Assembly: GCF_043290135.1 (NCBI RefSeq)
Contig: NC_134709.1
Span: forward strand, 106,906,145 to 106,970,144
Direction: 5' to 3'
From: Rhipicephalus microplus
Lineage: Eukaryota; Arthropoda; Arachnida; Ixodida; Ixodidae
Length of the DNA: 64,000 bases
The position numbers and the translations under genes were made by a program. The notes under the pieces are model-generated. The model was given only the letters and a program-made list of their open reading frames with translations, made no database searches and was not told where the DNA came from. Shown here in pieces: positions 11,515-21,364 of this stretch (the first letter of the stretch is position 1; the number at the start of each line of letters is the position of its first letter).

Positions 11515-11552
11515 CTTGACTGGCGAATGCATGGGTGCATTCGTCAGTCGAG
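11515..11552. repeat. 17-bp-stem hairpin with 4-nt loop
   Basis: Bases 11515-11531 pair with 11536-11552 (GCGAATGCA / TGCATTCG core) around TGGG, with two mismatched or wobble positions. It lies between a SINE and a (TA)n tract. No terminator role is implied in a eukaryotic genome. Confidence 0.7.
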
Positions 11553-11560
11553 CCTAGTAA

Positions 11561-11565
<5 letters not shown>

Positions 11566-11641
<76 letters not shown>
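11566..11641. repeat. (TA)n microsatellite
   Basis: About 75 bp of uninterrupted TA. It directly abuts the LTR of the following element and produces spurious poly-Ile-Tyr open frames on both strands. Confidence 0.97.
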
Positions 11642-11643
<2 letters not shown>

Positions 11644-11758
11644 TCCATTACCCTCAAGACGCTCCTTTTTCTCTCGAATATGTGCCCCACAAACTAAATG
11701 GGAGTGGTGATGATGAATATCTACAGATGAAAAGATGGGGTGAGTAATAATGCTCACA
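11642..11758 (-). repeat. 3' LTR of the deleted Gypsy element
   Basis: It aligns with 13546-13673 by eye (CCCTCAAGAC, TATGTGCCCCACAA, GGTGATGATGA, GAGTAATAATGCTC). The minus-strand LTR start TGTGAGC is at 11758. A purine-rich stretch (CGGGGAGAATAAG) sits just before it, as expected of a polypurine tract. The outer end has merged with (TA)n. Confidence 0.8.
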
Positions 11759-11789
11759 CTTATTCTCCCCGTGCACTTGAGCGGCCGGC

Positions 11790-12465
11790 CCGGCCAAAAC
11801 TTAGGCGGAAAAAATACGGCAAACAAAGGGTTTAAGCCGTAGAACGTAGACTATTTCGGAGGTGCGGTAACGATGGCCCGAGGAACCCTCGACGGCAGTG
11901 ACAAAGTAATTTACAGGAGATGTTCGTTCATAAACAATGTAAGGTCCGAGAAAGCGTGACTGAAACTTTTCACGCAATCCCGGTGTACGAACAGGCGTCC
12001 ATAGTAATACTTCATCTCCAGAATGGAAGGTGGCGTCTCGACGAAAGCTGTCATAGCGTTGCTTGCGGTCTAGTTGATTGGCTTTCGTGTTGAGTTGAGC
12101 ACGTTGCCGTGTAATAGTGAGCCGGGAGACGAAATGTTCTGGTGCAGTCGTGAACGTTTTTGTCGTTACATTGAAGAGTCGTCAATAGTGAATGTAGGCG
12201 CACGACCATAGACGAGGAAGAAAGGTAAAAAACAGATGGTTCGTTTAATAGCGTTGTTGTGTGCAAACGTTACGAACGGCAAGATTTTGTCCCAGTTATT
12301 GTGGTTCGGTCCGAAATACATGAATATCATGTCGATTACAGTACGGTGGAATCGCTCTGTTAGAAAATTTGTCTGCGGGTGGTAAGCAGATGTGGTTTAA
12401 TGAACTGTGTCACAAGTTTTTTAGAATTTCGTCAAGAATGGACGACATGAAGGCCTTGCTTTTCG
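11790..12465 (-). pseudogene. Integrase C-terminal part of the deleted Gypsy element
   Basis: Minus-strand reading gives RTICFLPFFLVYGRAPTF at about 12255-12205, equivalent to the GYLLFYFVYGSSPTF block of the neighbour element. The integrase end follows toward 11790. Several frames are required. At the high end it breaks off near 12465, where Gag sequence begins. Confidence 0.7.
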
Positions 12466-13420
12466 GGCGCTAGTATATGCATTGGGCTTTGCTGCGGTGC
12501 AGGTGTCTAGAAGCAACCTGAGCATACAATGGCATGGTCACTGGATATGAACTGGAAACAGGTGTGACAGTCATCGCGGTCAGGCTTTGGTTGGGCGCAG
12601 GCATCGTTGCAGCAACGTGAGGATAACTTGGTATGGGCACGGGTTGTGAGCTCTAAACTGGTGTGCCAGTGATCAAGTCCAGTTCTTCCCTCACGACGTC
12701 GCGTAAACTAGTAGCAGGTGGCGTTGTTCGCACGTCAAGGTGGCGAGGTGAAGCCAGCGCATGAGGTTCCTCGTAGATAATAGAGCGAATCAATGCACGC
12801 AGCTCTATTGTGTCATGACTCGAGCTCAGATCAGCCATATCAGGTTGCACCCGAGTGATTGAACCTCCTCAAGGCACTGACAGGTAGCTACAACATCGGC
12901 TACGGTCTGAGAGTTCTGCACCACAAGCGCATTAAAAGTGACAGTTGCAATGCCTTTTTAGGAGGTGGCGCACACGGTCGTTTTCCACCATATAGTTGTC
13001 GATGCGGCGGCAAAGGGCGAGAACATCTTCAATGTGAGAAGTGTAAGACTCACCGGGGCGTTGAACACGTGTACCAAGCCTTTCCTTTGTGATATCTGAG
13101 CGCACTGACGGGTTGGCGAAAATCTGGCGGAGCTGGCGGGTAGAGGTGGGCCATGTCGAAAAATCTGTCACGTGTTTAAAAAAAACACGATTTTTTTGCG
13201 ACGCCACTCAAGTAAAAATGCAACGTGGGTCAGTTTCGCTGGCTCATCCCAGTTGTTAATGGCACTCACGCGGTCATACTCCTCGAGCCAGTCTTTAACG
13301 TCCTCACCCGGAAGCCCTGAGAACAGTGCAGGATTCTTTTGCGGGCTGGTGACCAGGTGAGAAGGGTTTTTTGACGGTTGGAGCGGTGGCTAAGCGGGCG
13401 TGCTAGGCTGGTTAGCTTGC
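12466..13420 (-). pseudogene. Gag of the deleted Gypsy element
   Basis: Minus-strand frames give IFANPSVRSDITKERLG, then SYTSHIEDVLALCRRID and DRVRHLLK (13207-12950). Further on come MADLSSSHDTIELRALIRS and LRDVVREELDLITGTPV (12850-12653). Each block has a clear partner in the Gag of the 14284-19459 element, at about the same spacing. Frameshifts separate the blocks and the zinc knuckle is gone. Confidence 0.8.
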
Positions 13421-13545
13421 GACATTACCGAACCCAGGTTGTTTAAGCGGCGGCATCAACGGAGCTCCAGGGATGTGCTCTAGAAAACGCTGGGGGTGTC
13501 CGAGAGCGTGAGAGGACGCAGGAATCGGGCAGCACCTCCACCACT

Positions 13546-13673
13546 TGTAGGATGGCGTCCAGTGCCCTCAAGACTCTCCTTTATTGTCCCGAGTATGTGC
13601 CCCACAACCTAAACAGGAGTGGTGATGATGAGTATGTACAGATAAAAAGATGGGATGAGTAATAATGCTCGCA
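13546..13673 (-). repeat. 5' LTR of the deleted Gypsy element
   Basis: 128 bp, on the minus strand starting TGCGAGC (TGTGAGC in the partner LTR) and ending CCATCCTACA, that is TG...CA ends. It is followed after AG by a TGGTGGAGG sequence, the likely primer-binding site. A (TA)n tract abuts the outer end. Confidence 0.8.
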
Positions 13674-13675
<2 letters not shown>

Positions 13676-13749
<74 letters not shown>

Positions 13750-13774
13750 ATATATATATACATATATATATATA
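13676..13774. repeat. (TA)n microsatellite with TATATG variants
   Basis: About 100 bp of TA with a few G or C interruptions. It forms the left flank of the inverted SINE pair. Confidence 0.95.
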
Positions 13775-13951
13775 TAAGGGAAAGAAGTGTACGCCTGAGG
13801 GCTCGTTTTTCCGTGTTTTAACACAATATTATTTAGCTCTAACAGACAGTAATGCCAAGGAATGTATAGGGGAAGTTATTATAACCAATGAAATGTAAAT
13901 AAGAAGAAAGAAAAGTGGGTGAAAGAATAACCAGCCGTGAGCAGGTGAGCA

Positions 13952-14019
<68 letters not shown>

Positions 14020-14248
14020 TGTGGTACCTCAGTGGTTAGAGCATCGAACGCGTTATTCGAAGGTCGTAAGTTCGATTCCTGCTCATGGCTGGTGATTTTT
14101 TCACCCACTGTTCTTTCTTCTTATTTACATTACATTGGTTCTAATAACTTCCCCTGTACATTCTTTGGCATTACTGTCTGTTAGGTCTCAATAATATTGT
14201 GTCAAAACACGGAAAAACGAGCCCTTAGGTATACACTTCTTTCCCTTA
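13775..14248. repeat. Inverted pair of a tRNA-derived repeat around (TA)n, 171-bp arms
   Basis: Bases 13775-13945 are the imperfect reverse complement of 14078-14248. Paired bases sum to 28023 at both ends, so the arms are collinear. The 132-bp spacer holds a (TA)n run (13954-14017) and a tRNA-like head. Arms read TAAGGGAAAGAAGTGTA at the outer ends and GAGCAGG at the inner ends. The outer flanks are (TA)n on both sides. The poly-Ile-Tyr open frames here are artefacts. Confidence 0.85.
14022..14248 (+). mobile_element. tRNA-derived SINE, not Ruka
   Basis: The head contains an A-box-like TACCTCAGTGGTTAGAGC and a B-box-like AGTTCGATTCC at Pol III spacing, with ATTCGAAGGTCG between them. A unique body follows, ending CTTCTTTCCCTTA plus (TA)n. 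A second headless copy in reverse orientation is at 13775-13945. A diverged copy of the head is at about 38705. Confidence 0.7.
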
Positions 14249-14283
14249 TATATATATATATACATATCTCTCTATATATATAT

Positions 14284-14407
14284 TGTAAGGCAACGTTTTT
14301 GGCTTCTAGACACTTCTTTTACTTGCCGAGCCTCTGCCCACAACACAGGTCAGACTGATGATGATGAGTATGTACATATAAGAAGACGCGTATGGATAAA
14401 GCTCACA
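14284..14407 (-). repeat. 3' LTR
   Basis: Minus-strand ends are TGTGAGC...CTTACA. It differs from the 5' LTR at only scattered positions. Immediately upstream on the minus strand is GGGGGGAAAAGAAG, a textbook polypurine tract. Confidence 0.92.
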
Positions 14408-14460
14408 CTTCTTTTCCCCCCACGCGTAAGCGGCCAGCCCGGACGCGTCTTAGATGGAAA

Positions 14461-15560
14461 CTAACGGCGAATGAATGGCTTCAGACGCGATAGGTGGACA
14501 ATCTCGGAACCACGACAGTGACGATCCGAAGAAAGGTCGGTGGGTGTGACACGATAGTTCACTGGGGACGTTTGTTCATTGATTGTATATGGTCCAATGA
14601 AGCGTGACTGAAGCTTGTCACACAATCCTGGAGTACGAATGGGCGTCCAAAGCAACACTTCATACCCCGGACTGAAGGAGACGTCGCGATGAGAGCTGTC
14701 GTAGCGTTGCTTGCGATCTTGCTGATTGGCTTCTGTATTAAGGCAAGGCCGTTGCCGCATTCTTCGAGTTTTGTGATGAACTGCTCTGATATGGTTGCCG
14801 AGGCGTCAGTTGGCACATTTAGGAAAGAGACGTCGATGGAGAATGTCGGTGAACTGCCGTACACGAAGTAGAAAAGCAAGTAGCCAGTAGTTCTTTGAAC
14901 AGCGGTGTTATGGGCAAACGTCACAAAAAGCAAAATTATATCCAGGTTGTTGTGGTTTGGTGCGATGTACATCGATAGCATGTCTGTTAGTGTCCGATGA
15001 AATCTCTGTCAGCCCATTAGTTTGGGGATGGTAGGCTGACGTCGTCTTATGTACTGTGCCACAGGTTGTGAGTAGGGCTTCGATTATGGTGGACAGAAAC
15101 GTCTTGCCGCGATCACTCAGGAGTACGCGAGGTGCACCGTGACGCAATACAATGGTGTTGAAAAAGAAGTCTGTGACGTCTGAAGCAGAACTAGTGCGTA
15201 GTGCAGCAGTCTCTGCGTACCGTGTCAGGTGGTCGACAGCAGTCACAATCCAACGATTACCTGCTGGCGTGATGGGGAGAGGTCTGAGTAGGTCTATGCC
15301 AACGATGGCAAATAAAGTTTCGGGACACGAGATAGGTTGCAGAAAGCCAGCAGGAGATGAAGTTGGTCGCTTCCGCCGTTGACACAGATGGCAAGATGCA
15401 ACGTACTTGGCCACAAAGGTAGAGATGCCTGGCCAGACGAAACGGTTTCTGATGCGGCTTTGTGTTTTCTGAAATCCCAAGTGGCCTGCACATAAGTCGT
15501 CGTGAAGGCTTCGAGAACTTGATAACGTAGAGAACGCGGAAGTACTGGAACCCAGCGGTG
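14461..15560 (-). pseudogene. Integrase of the full-length Gypsy element
   Basis: It inserts element cDNA into host DNA. Visible in order are the zinc-binding CHLCQRRKR, the first catalytic Asp in IVGIDLLRPLP, the second in LLSDRGKTF and the final Glu in HPQTNGLTE, then FYFVYGSSPTF and the GPY-type end (FIGPYTINEQTSPVNYRV). The frame closes with HLSRLKPFIRR, a natural Pol terminus. At least three frameshifts (near 15480, 14950 and 14740) break it, so no intact protein is encoded. Confidence 0.9.
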
Positions 15561-15789
15561 TCCATAAGTAGTGTAAACATAAGGATGAAGCACATTGTTA
15601 TCGAGCTTAAATTGCTGTAGTTGTCGGCGCAATCTAGCATTAGGAGTAGGCGATACGCCATTTAGGCGTTGGATAATGCGATTGCAATATGGATCATCAC
15701 GTTGGCGTGTGGCGAACTCGGTGTAGCGATTTGAAGCCGGCGTGTCGATAACCGCAAGGTGTGATAATGTGAGGGGTGACGCAGTGCCT

Positions 15790-16261
15790 TGCCCACCAGA
15801 CGAGCAATAAGCTGACGTACTTGATGAAAGCGGAAGGGGGCAGCGAGAAAGAGCATCTGCATCTTGGTGTCTTTTGCCAGACCTACAGATGACGTCAAAA
15901 TCGTACTCTTGTAGGCGGAGCACCCAACAACCGAGGCGACCAGACAAGTTTCTGAGTTTCGAGAGCCAGCACAAGGCGTGGTGGTCTGTAATAACCGTGA
16001 AGTGGCGTCCATATTGATACGGTCGAAATTTTTGTATGGCCAAAACAACAGCAAGCTACTGCTACTGAGTTATGGAGTAGTTGTGTTCAGCAGCCGTAAG
16101 AGCACGACTAGCATATGCTATAACTCTTTCCCGTGAAGTGGCATCCCGCTGTAGAAGAACTGCACCAATTTCATGGCCGCTCGCGTCGGTTTGCAGCCAT
16201 GTAGGTGCGTTCTCGTCGAAATGGCACAGAACAGGGTCGGACGTTAGAGCATTCTTGAGGG
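15790..16261 (-). pseudogene. RNase H of the full-length Gypsy element
   Basis: Reading gives LQTDASGHEIGAVL, ASRALTAAEHNYS, then AIQKFRPYQYGRHFTVITDH and ADALSRCPLP. These are all the Gypsy RNase H landmarks, with catalytic Asp in TDASG. Stops occur just before it (about 16264) and after AEHNYSITQ (about 16055-16065). It is in the same frame as the RT thumb. Confidence 0.9.
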
Positions 16262-17345
16262 CTTAAAAGGCACGCTCGCAGTCGTCGTTCCAAGCGAAAG
16301 TTGATAAGGATGCGAGCAGCTTGTGCAGTGGTGACGCGATGGCAGCAAAATGACTAATGAAGCGGCGGAAGTAAGATGCCAGGCCCAGGAAACTTCGTAG
16401 GTGTTTCTGATTTTCTGGCCGAGGGAAGCGTATCACGGCAGCAAGCTTGTCAGGATCCGGACGAATGCCATCTTTGCTGACAAGGTGGCCCAACACCTTG
16501 ATGTTCTTGTTGGCGAAACGACATTTCTTGTGTTTAGCTGAAGTCCAGCACTAGAAATACACGTCAAAACTTCGTCCAAACAATCAAGATGCTGACAAAA
16601 AGAAGATGAGAAAATGACAATGTCATCTAGGTAACAAAGACATGTTTTCCAATTTAGGCCGCGTAGAACTGTGTCAATAATGCGTTCAAACGTGGCAGGA
16701 GCGTTACATAAACCGAATGGCATGACATTGAATTCGTACAACCTGTCTGGTGTTGCAAAGGCAGTTTTTTCTTTGTCCGCTTCGTGCATAGGTATTTACC
16801 GATAACCAGACCGTAAATCGAGGCTGGAGAAAAATTCAGCGCCTTGCAGAGAGACAAGTGCGTCGTCGACTCGTGGCATCAGGTAGACGTCTTTACGCGT
16901 GAGCTTATGAAGTGCTCGATCATCGACGCAGAATCGCACCGAACCATCCTTCTTTCGGACTAGCGCTACAGGCGATGGCCACGAGCTGGACGAAGATCGA
17001 ATAACATCTCGTTTGAGCATATCAGCAACGTTGTCCTTTGATGATTTTCCGCTCTGCGGATGACACTCGATATGGGCGGCGGCGTACGATTGTATTGCCT
17101 TCCGTTTCAATTCGATGCACGGCGACAGAAATGCGACCCAGAAGCTTGTAAGATACATCAAATGAAGCGCTGTGTTTTTGAAGCATACCCAAAAGTTCTT
17201 GCTTTTGCGCTGACGTGAGATCGGGATTTATTGTGGCTGTTAAAGCAGCCGTGTAAGCATCGTCATCAGTACTCGTACAGAAAGATGGCGAGTCTGCGTG
17301 AAGGGGCACCAGAGAAAGTGGTTCGGTATCTGTGAAGCAAACCAC
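16262..17345 (-). pseudogene. Reverse transcriptase of the full-length Gypsy element
   Basis: It copies element RNA into DNA. Motifs in order are MLKRDVIRSSSSSWPSPV, SVRFCVDDRALHK, SSLDLRSGYR, MPFGLCNAPATFERI, the intact catalytic box CYLDDIVIFS, then VLGHLVSKDGI-type thumb and LRSFLGLASYFRRFI. Defects are a frameshift between 17161 and 17022, a TAA right after SGYR (about 16796) and a one-base shift near 16525. The catalytic residues remain although the frame is broken. Confidence 0.93.
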
Positions 17346-17375
17346 ACTGGTGCCCTGGGGCAGTGCAACAGGCAG

Positions 17376-17894
17376 TCAAGTGGGGTTAACTGCTGTAACT
17401 AATGCTCTGCTATCACAAAATCGCACCAGGCTAGGAGCGATGGTAAGTCCACCAGAGATGTAGCGTCCACACGTTGCTATGAACACATCACCAGCACTGA
17501 TGTTATCTGATGTCAGGGTCAGAATATGCTCATTACCTGGAGGAATAAAACAGTCATCAGCGGTGACAAAACGCTGGCTACGGGCAGAGTTATCAGACGA
17601 AAGCGCAGTATCTGACTTGCGAATGACCCTCTGACGGCAAGAAATTACGGCTGACGCTGAGCAGAGAAAGTCCCATCCTAAAATGAGTGCATTGGTACAG
17701 GATAACAGAACGACGAACTGTATATGGGGAAGGATGCCCTCAATAAAAACTCGTGCTGTGCAAATAGCAGAAGGCTGAACAAAAACCGCCTTAGCACAGC
17801 GAAGGGGAGGGCCATCATACGGTGTCTTCACTTTGCGCAAACGGGAGCACAAGTCCACACTAATAACCGAGAGCGATGCACCCGTGTCCACCAA
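17376..17894 (-). pseudogene. Aspartic protease of the full-length Gypsy element
   Basis: The open frame starts MVDTGASLSVIS, the D-T-G-A active site of retroviral-type proteases, and later has ALILGWDFLCSASAVI, the ILG-DFL signature of the second half. It matures Gag-Pol. A single TGA at 17376 separates it from the RT linker, which continues in the same frame, so Pol was probably one reading frame originally. Confidence 0.9.
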
Positions 17895-18044
17895 GGCTTC
17901 AGTCTTTATACCCTAAACACACACTGAAAGTATATTTGAGGGGCGTTCCGGAGGAGTTCGATGCAGTCCGCAAAATGCAGCTTTCCTTCTTGAAGCTGCA
18001 CTGTTTAGTTTTTCGGGCGATGATCAGACGCCGTGGTAGCCAGA

Positions 18045-19230
18045 GGAAGTGGTGACGAGGAACGGCGCCTAGGTGACGGGGAGCGACGGCGCGAAGAGCG
18101 GAAGGTGCTGGCTGCATCGAAATGTTGTGGAGAGGGTGAGCGGCGTTGGTACAGTTGGTATGAGTGACGATGTTGCGGAGCAGGGGCAAACTTCTCCCTC
18201 TCGAAGTCACCATATTCACGCCTTTCGTCTTGTTGACGTCGACGACGGAACCGTGAGATGTGGCCGCGTATTCAGCAATAATAGCAAATATGTCTAGATG
18301 GACGCCACGCTTGAAAAGAATTAGGCGTTGCTCTCGGGGCGAGGACATTTAGTAAAGGCTGCATAGTTGACCCATACTGTGGTGATTGCTGAGAAGGTGG
18401 CGCTGCAACCACCTGAGCGTACGTCGGTTTTGGAGTGGTATGCGAGCTCGGAACTTGTTCACACGTCATGGACGCTAGTTCCTCCCTCACAATGTTGCGG
18501 AGGCTGCCTGTAGAAGGCGTCATGCGGAGCTCACCAGATGACGAGGTGGCCTGGAGCTGCAGGTCCTCGCGGATCATGGACCGTATCAGCGCATGGAGCT
18601 CACCGTCATGCGTTGGCCTGATATCTGCTGTTTCAGGTTGTAAACGTATCAATTGAAGGGCATCGAGTCGCTGACACGTACTGATAATATCGGCGACCGC
18701 GGTCGGGTTTTTTGCCACCAGAGCGTTAAATGCGACGGCGCCTATGCCCTTGAGCAAGTGGCGAACGCGGTCATGCTCCGCCATCGAGCTGTCGACAAGA
18801 CGGCATAGGGCAAGAACATCTTCTATGTATGAAGTGTAGGACTCGCCGGAGTGCTGAACACGTTCAGCAAGCTTTTGTTTGGCGATGTCTGCCCGTACAG
18901 AAGGGCTGGCAAATATATGACGGAGCTGCTGCTTAAAGGTAGGCCAGTCTGGGCAATCCAGCTGATGGTTGAGAAACCATGTCTTAGCGACATCCGTCAG
19001 ATAGAACAGTACGCGGAACAGCTTGACAGAATCATGCCAATAGTTAAGCGCACTCACACGCTTGTACTCGTCCAACCAGTCTTCAACGTGTTCACCGCGA
19101 AGACCGGCGAACATCGGTGGATATTTTTGAGGGCGGTGACAGTCCAAGAAGGCATTCCCAGGGGTGCAGGCGGGGTGGATGGCGCCATGTTGTTGTGCTC
19201 GTCTTGCGACATGACCGTAGGCTGACTGCG
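18045..19230 (-). pseudogene. Gag of the full-length Gypsy element
   Basis: The capsid-type region reads PPMFAGLRGEHVEDWLDEY, FYLTDVAKTWFLN and SYTSYIEDVLALCRLVD, typical of Gypsy Gag. The likely start is MSQDEHNNMAP at about 19214, in a different frame from the main body, so there is a frameshift near 19135-19160. At the C-terminus the CCHC zinc knuckle is broken: CYYC is followed at once by TGA (18272-18274) and the last cysteine position reads Arg. An Arg/Ser-rich tail follows. Confidence 0.88.
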
Positions 19231-19334
19231 CAGACGGCGACCCGAGCGGAGCTCCAGGGATGGGTCGTAGTTGAAGATACCGAAAAAGCGCTGCAGGGAG
19301 AGGACCAGGGGACCGGAAAGCACTCTCCACCACT

Positions 19335-19456
19335 TGTAAGGCAACATTTTTGGCTGCAAGACACTTCTTTTACTTGCCGAGCCTCTGCCCCACAACACAG
19401 GTCAGACTGATGATGTTGAGTATGTACAGATAAGATGACGCGTATGAATAAAGCTC

Positions 19457-19459
<3 letters not shown>
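19335..19459 (-). repeat. 5' LTR with primer-binding site
   Basis: 125 bp, minus-strand TGTGAGC...CTTACA. Two bases downstream lies TGGTGGAGAGTGC (about 19332-19320), a TGG-starting primer site. The outer side is a (TA)n tract (19460-19497). I cannot name the primer tRNA confidently. Confidence 0.9.

Positions 19460-19497
<38 letters not shown>
19460..19497. repeat. (TA)n microsatellite
   Basis: Forms the right flank of the full-length Gypsy element and mirrors the (TA)n at 14249-14283. Confidence 0.95.
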
Positions 19498-19500
<3 letters not shown>

Positions 19501-19559
19501 AAGGCTTGCTTATGTACGTGCTGTTTATTCATTAATTTGTTATCTGTGATGTGACCGCA

Positions 19560-20660
19560 ACGTCATCCTAGCCGTATGTCGGATGCCAGCCCGGCTGTCG
19601 TGCATCTCTATGCAGTTGATGTTTGCTTCCACTCGTACCGCCACTTACACCATTTTGGGCACGAAGAACTGCTTAGTCAATGTGCGTTTTTTACTGTGCT
19701 TGTCCCATTCTCTAACACTCCGTCATTGCGAATTTCAAGCCACGCCGACCACCCTCCCCTCCCTACCCTCGACGCTTCCCGGTGGAAAGCTAAATGTTGC
19801 AACCCTTGTAGGTGGGGCTGCAATAAATCAAGTGACTGAGTTCTCTATTTACCGCACAGAAAAAAATGGAACTTTATCGCCGTGCAAATCGATGGTGTGC
19901 CAGTGACTGCTATGGTTGAGAGTTGTGCTTACCTTTATGTAATGACTAAGTATTTTCGCCGCAACCTCAAGAAAGCCCTTACACCTCCCATGACTGAGTT
20001 CTTTCGTTTTGCCGACGGCTGAACCACATCTGTCGTTGGAATGTGCGCTTCACATGTAAGCATCGCTGATCGCCGCACAGTCGTTTGGTTAATCGTCCTC
20101 GAAAAGTGCCCGCACGCCGTTATTTTAGGCCTCGCCTTCCTGTCGGCCAATTATGCCTTTATTGACTGTCCGGCAAGTACTCTCCATCTTGATTTCCATT
20201 ACACACGCCCCTGAACCAGGACCGAGTCGCCTCTGCTCTACAGGGTATGCTCATTTTTCACCTCAAACACTGACATACGCTGTGTTCGTATAAAACCCAC
20301 CCGTTCCCGACTACGATCATTTACTGAGTCCCGTCGCCGATTTCCTCATTAGCCACGGCATTACATTACCACACCCCGTCCTGCTTTTCGCAGGGAACTC
20401 TACGTGCCTCCTAGTTGTCGATTTGAGCCCGAGGCCTCAGGTACAGCATCAAGGCTTAACTTTGGCACTGCTTTCCACCTTGTGAGACAACGAAGCGGAT
20501 GCTTCACGGTGGACGCTTTTTCCGACTCCTCTGCCCAGCCCCAATTCACGCATTTCTCCGACAGTGCAAATATGTCAATTGTTGCTCCTAACTTACTGCG
20601 CAGCAGACTGACGAGCTCAACTGGGTTCTGCTTTTTTACTTTCGCTTTCACTTTTGTTCC
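19560..20660 (+). pseudogene. Gag end and protease region of a third-type Gypsy element, plus strand
   Basis: Shifting between frames, the plus strand reads a Gag-end linker (19780-19840), then ESCAYLYVMTKYF, where the protease D-T-G should be but is replaced (about 19915-19955). Then come AVILGLAFLSANYAFIDC, an ILG-DFL-like block with Asp lost (20118-20170), and the long linker before RT (to about 20650). RT is absent. The integrase of what looks like the same element resumes at 23281. Confidence 0.6.
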
Positions 20661-20689
20661 TAAAAACCCCAGAAGGAGGTATTACTTAA

Positions 20690-20925
20690 GGGGTGGGTTG
20701 CAATATATACAACAGGTTCAACACTTTATTATATGCAATATTGTGATGTGATCGCTTCAAAGAAAGCAGTAGGGCTTGAGTAAGTGATTTCCAGTGCAAG
20801 GTCGTTCCAGACGTTCGCGGCTCGAGTTGAAAAAGAAGATCCAGAGGTAGAGAACATAGAGAGAGCTTATTCTCTTGCGAAGGCAATGCTGTCAACACCC
20901 ATCATTCCTATTTTCCCTCATACAG
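20690..20925 (-). repeat. Unassigned retroelement-like fragment
   Basis: The minus strand contains AANVWNDLALEI followed by FFEAI, resembling the RTxxWNxLP---F tail of CR1/jockey-type LINE ORF2. It is short and low-confidence. It lies between the Gypsy protease part and an opposite-strand LINE tail. Confidence 0.35.
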
Positions 20926-20929
20926 TACA

Positions 20930-21360
20930 CATTAGGGTGGCGTGATTTCGCACACGTAAAATCAGGCAAAATTCGTCAGACCCTGAACTGACGGCCTCTC
21001 CGGAGCACAACCACTTGTTATTTCCCTGGCGAAGTGAACTGTCTGAGTCAAGGATGACGGAAGTTGTCATCTCAAATATTCGTTGCTGCGTTACCTTCTC
21101 ACAATTTACTCGCATAGATCAGGTTGATTGAATTCCCCTATGTGCATTTTCTGTTATCAAGAGGAAACGATCAGTCATTTTTTATTACATTGTCGCCATT
21201 TCAATTTATTCAGGCAAAGTATACTTGCACCACCTCTTCAAAAACTGGGCTTGCAATTATCACAACCTGATCTTTCATTTAGAGGCTCTACACTGGGTTT
21301 CAGCCACAGAGATGTTTTAATCACCGTTCAGGAATACATCACTGCGACAAAATAATTTTT
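20930..21360 (+). pseudogene. C-terminal tail of a non-LTR retrotransposon ORF2
   Basis: The 75-codon frame from 21128 has CIFCYQEETISHFLLHC, a C-x2-C-x8-H-x4-C zinc-like box found after RT/RNase H in several LINE ORF2 proteins, then a hydrophobic C-terminus. Upstream sequence (20940-21115) reads as the preceding charged region in another frame. The family cannot be fixed from the tail alone. Confidence 0.55.
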
Positions 21361-21364
21361 TTGC

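Larger units (their letters stand above)
11641..13673 (-). mobile_element. Internally deleted Ty3/Gypsy LTR retrotransposon
   Basis: Two related LTRs flank a 1.8-kb interior that keeps only the end of the integrase and most of Gag. Protease, RT, RNase H and the integrase N-terminus are gone. Gag and integrase meet near 12465. The family is close to the element at 14284-19459: same tail-end motifs and same AGTGGTGGAG start downstream of the 5' LTR. Both ends touch (TA)n tracts. Confidence 0.85.
14284..19459 (-). mobile_element. Nearly full-length Ty3/Gypsy LTR retrotransposon (5.2 kb)
   Basis: Order on the minus strand: 5' LTR, leader with primer site, Gag, protease, RT, RNase H, integrase, polypurine tract, 3' LTR. 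The LTRs are about 125 bp, unusually short, and very similar, which suggests a fairly recent insertion. Yet the coding region has at least four nonsense codons and several frameshifts. Both outer ends touch (TA)n, so it landed in a TA repeat. The nearby deleted element is a close relative. Confidence 0.93.

Noticed and set aside
11506..11826. Open frames encoding long Ile-Tyr repeats on both strands (also 13581-14184)
   Set aside because: They are translations of (TA)n microsatellites and the SINE pair, identical in style on both strands. No start context or domain.
14350..14370. Hammerhead ribozyme in the Gypsy LTRs (ACTGATGATGATGAG, also near 19405)
   Set aside because: CTGATGA occurs, but there is no GAAA core or pairing stems at the right spacing.
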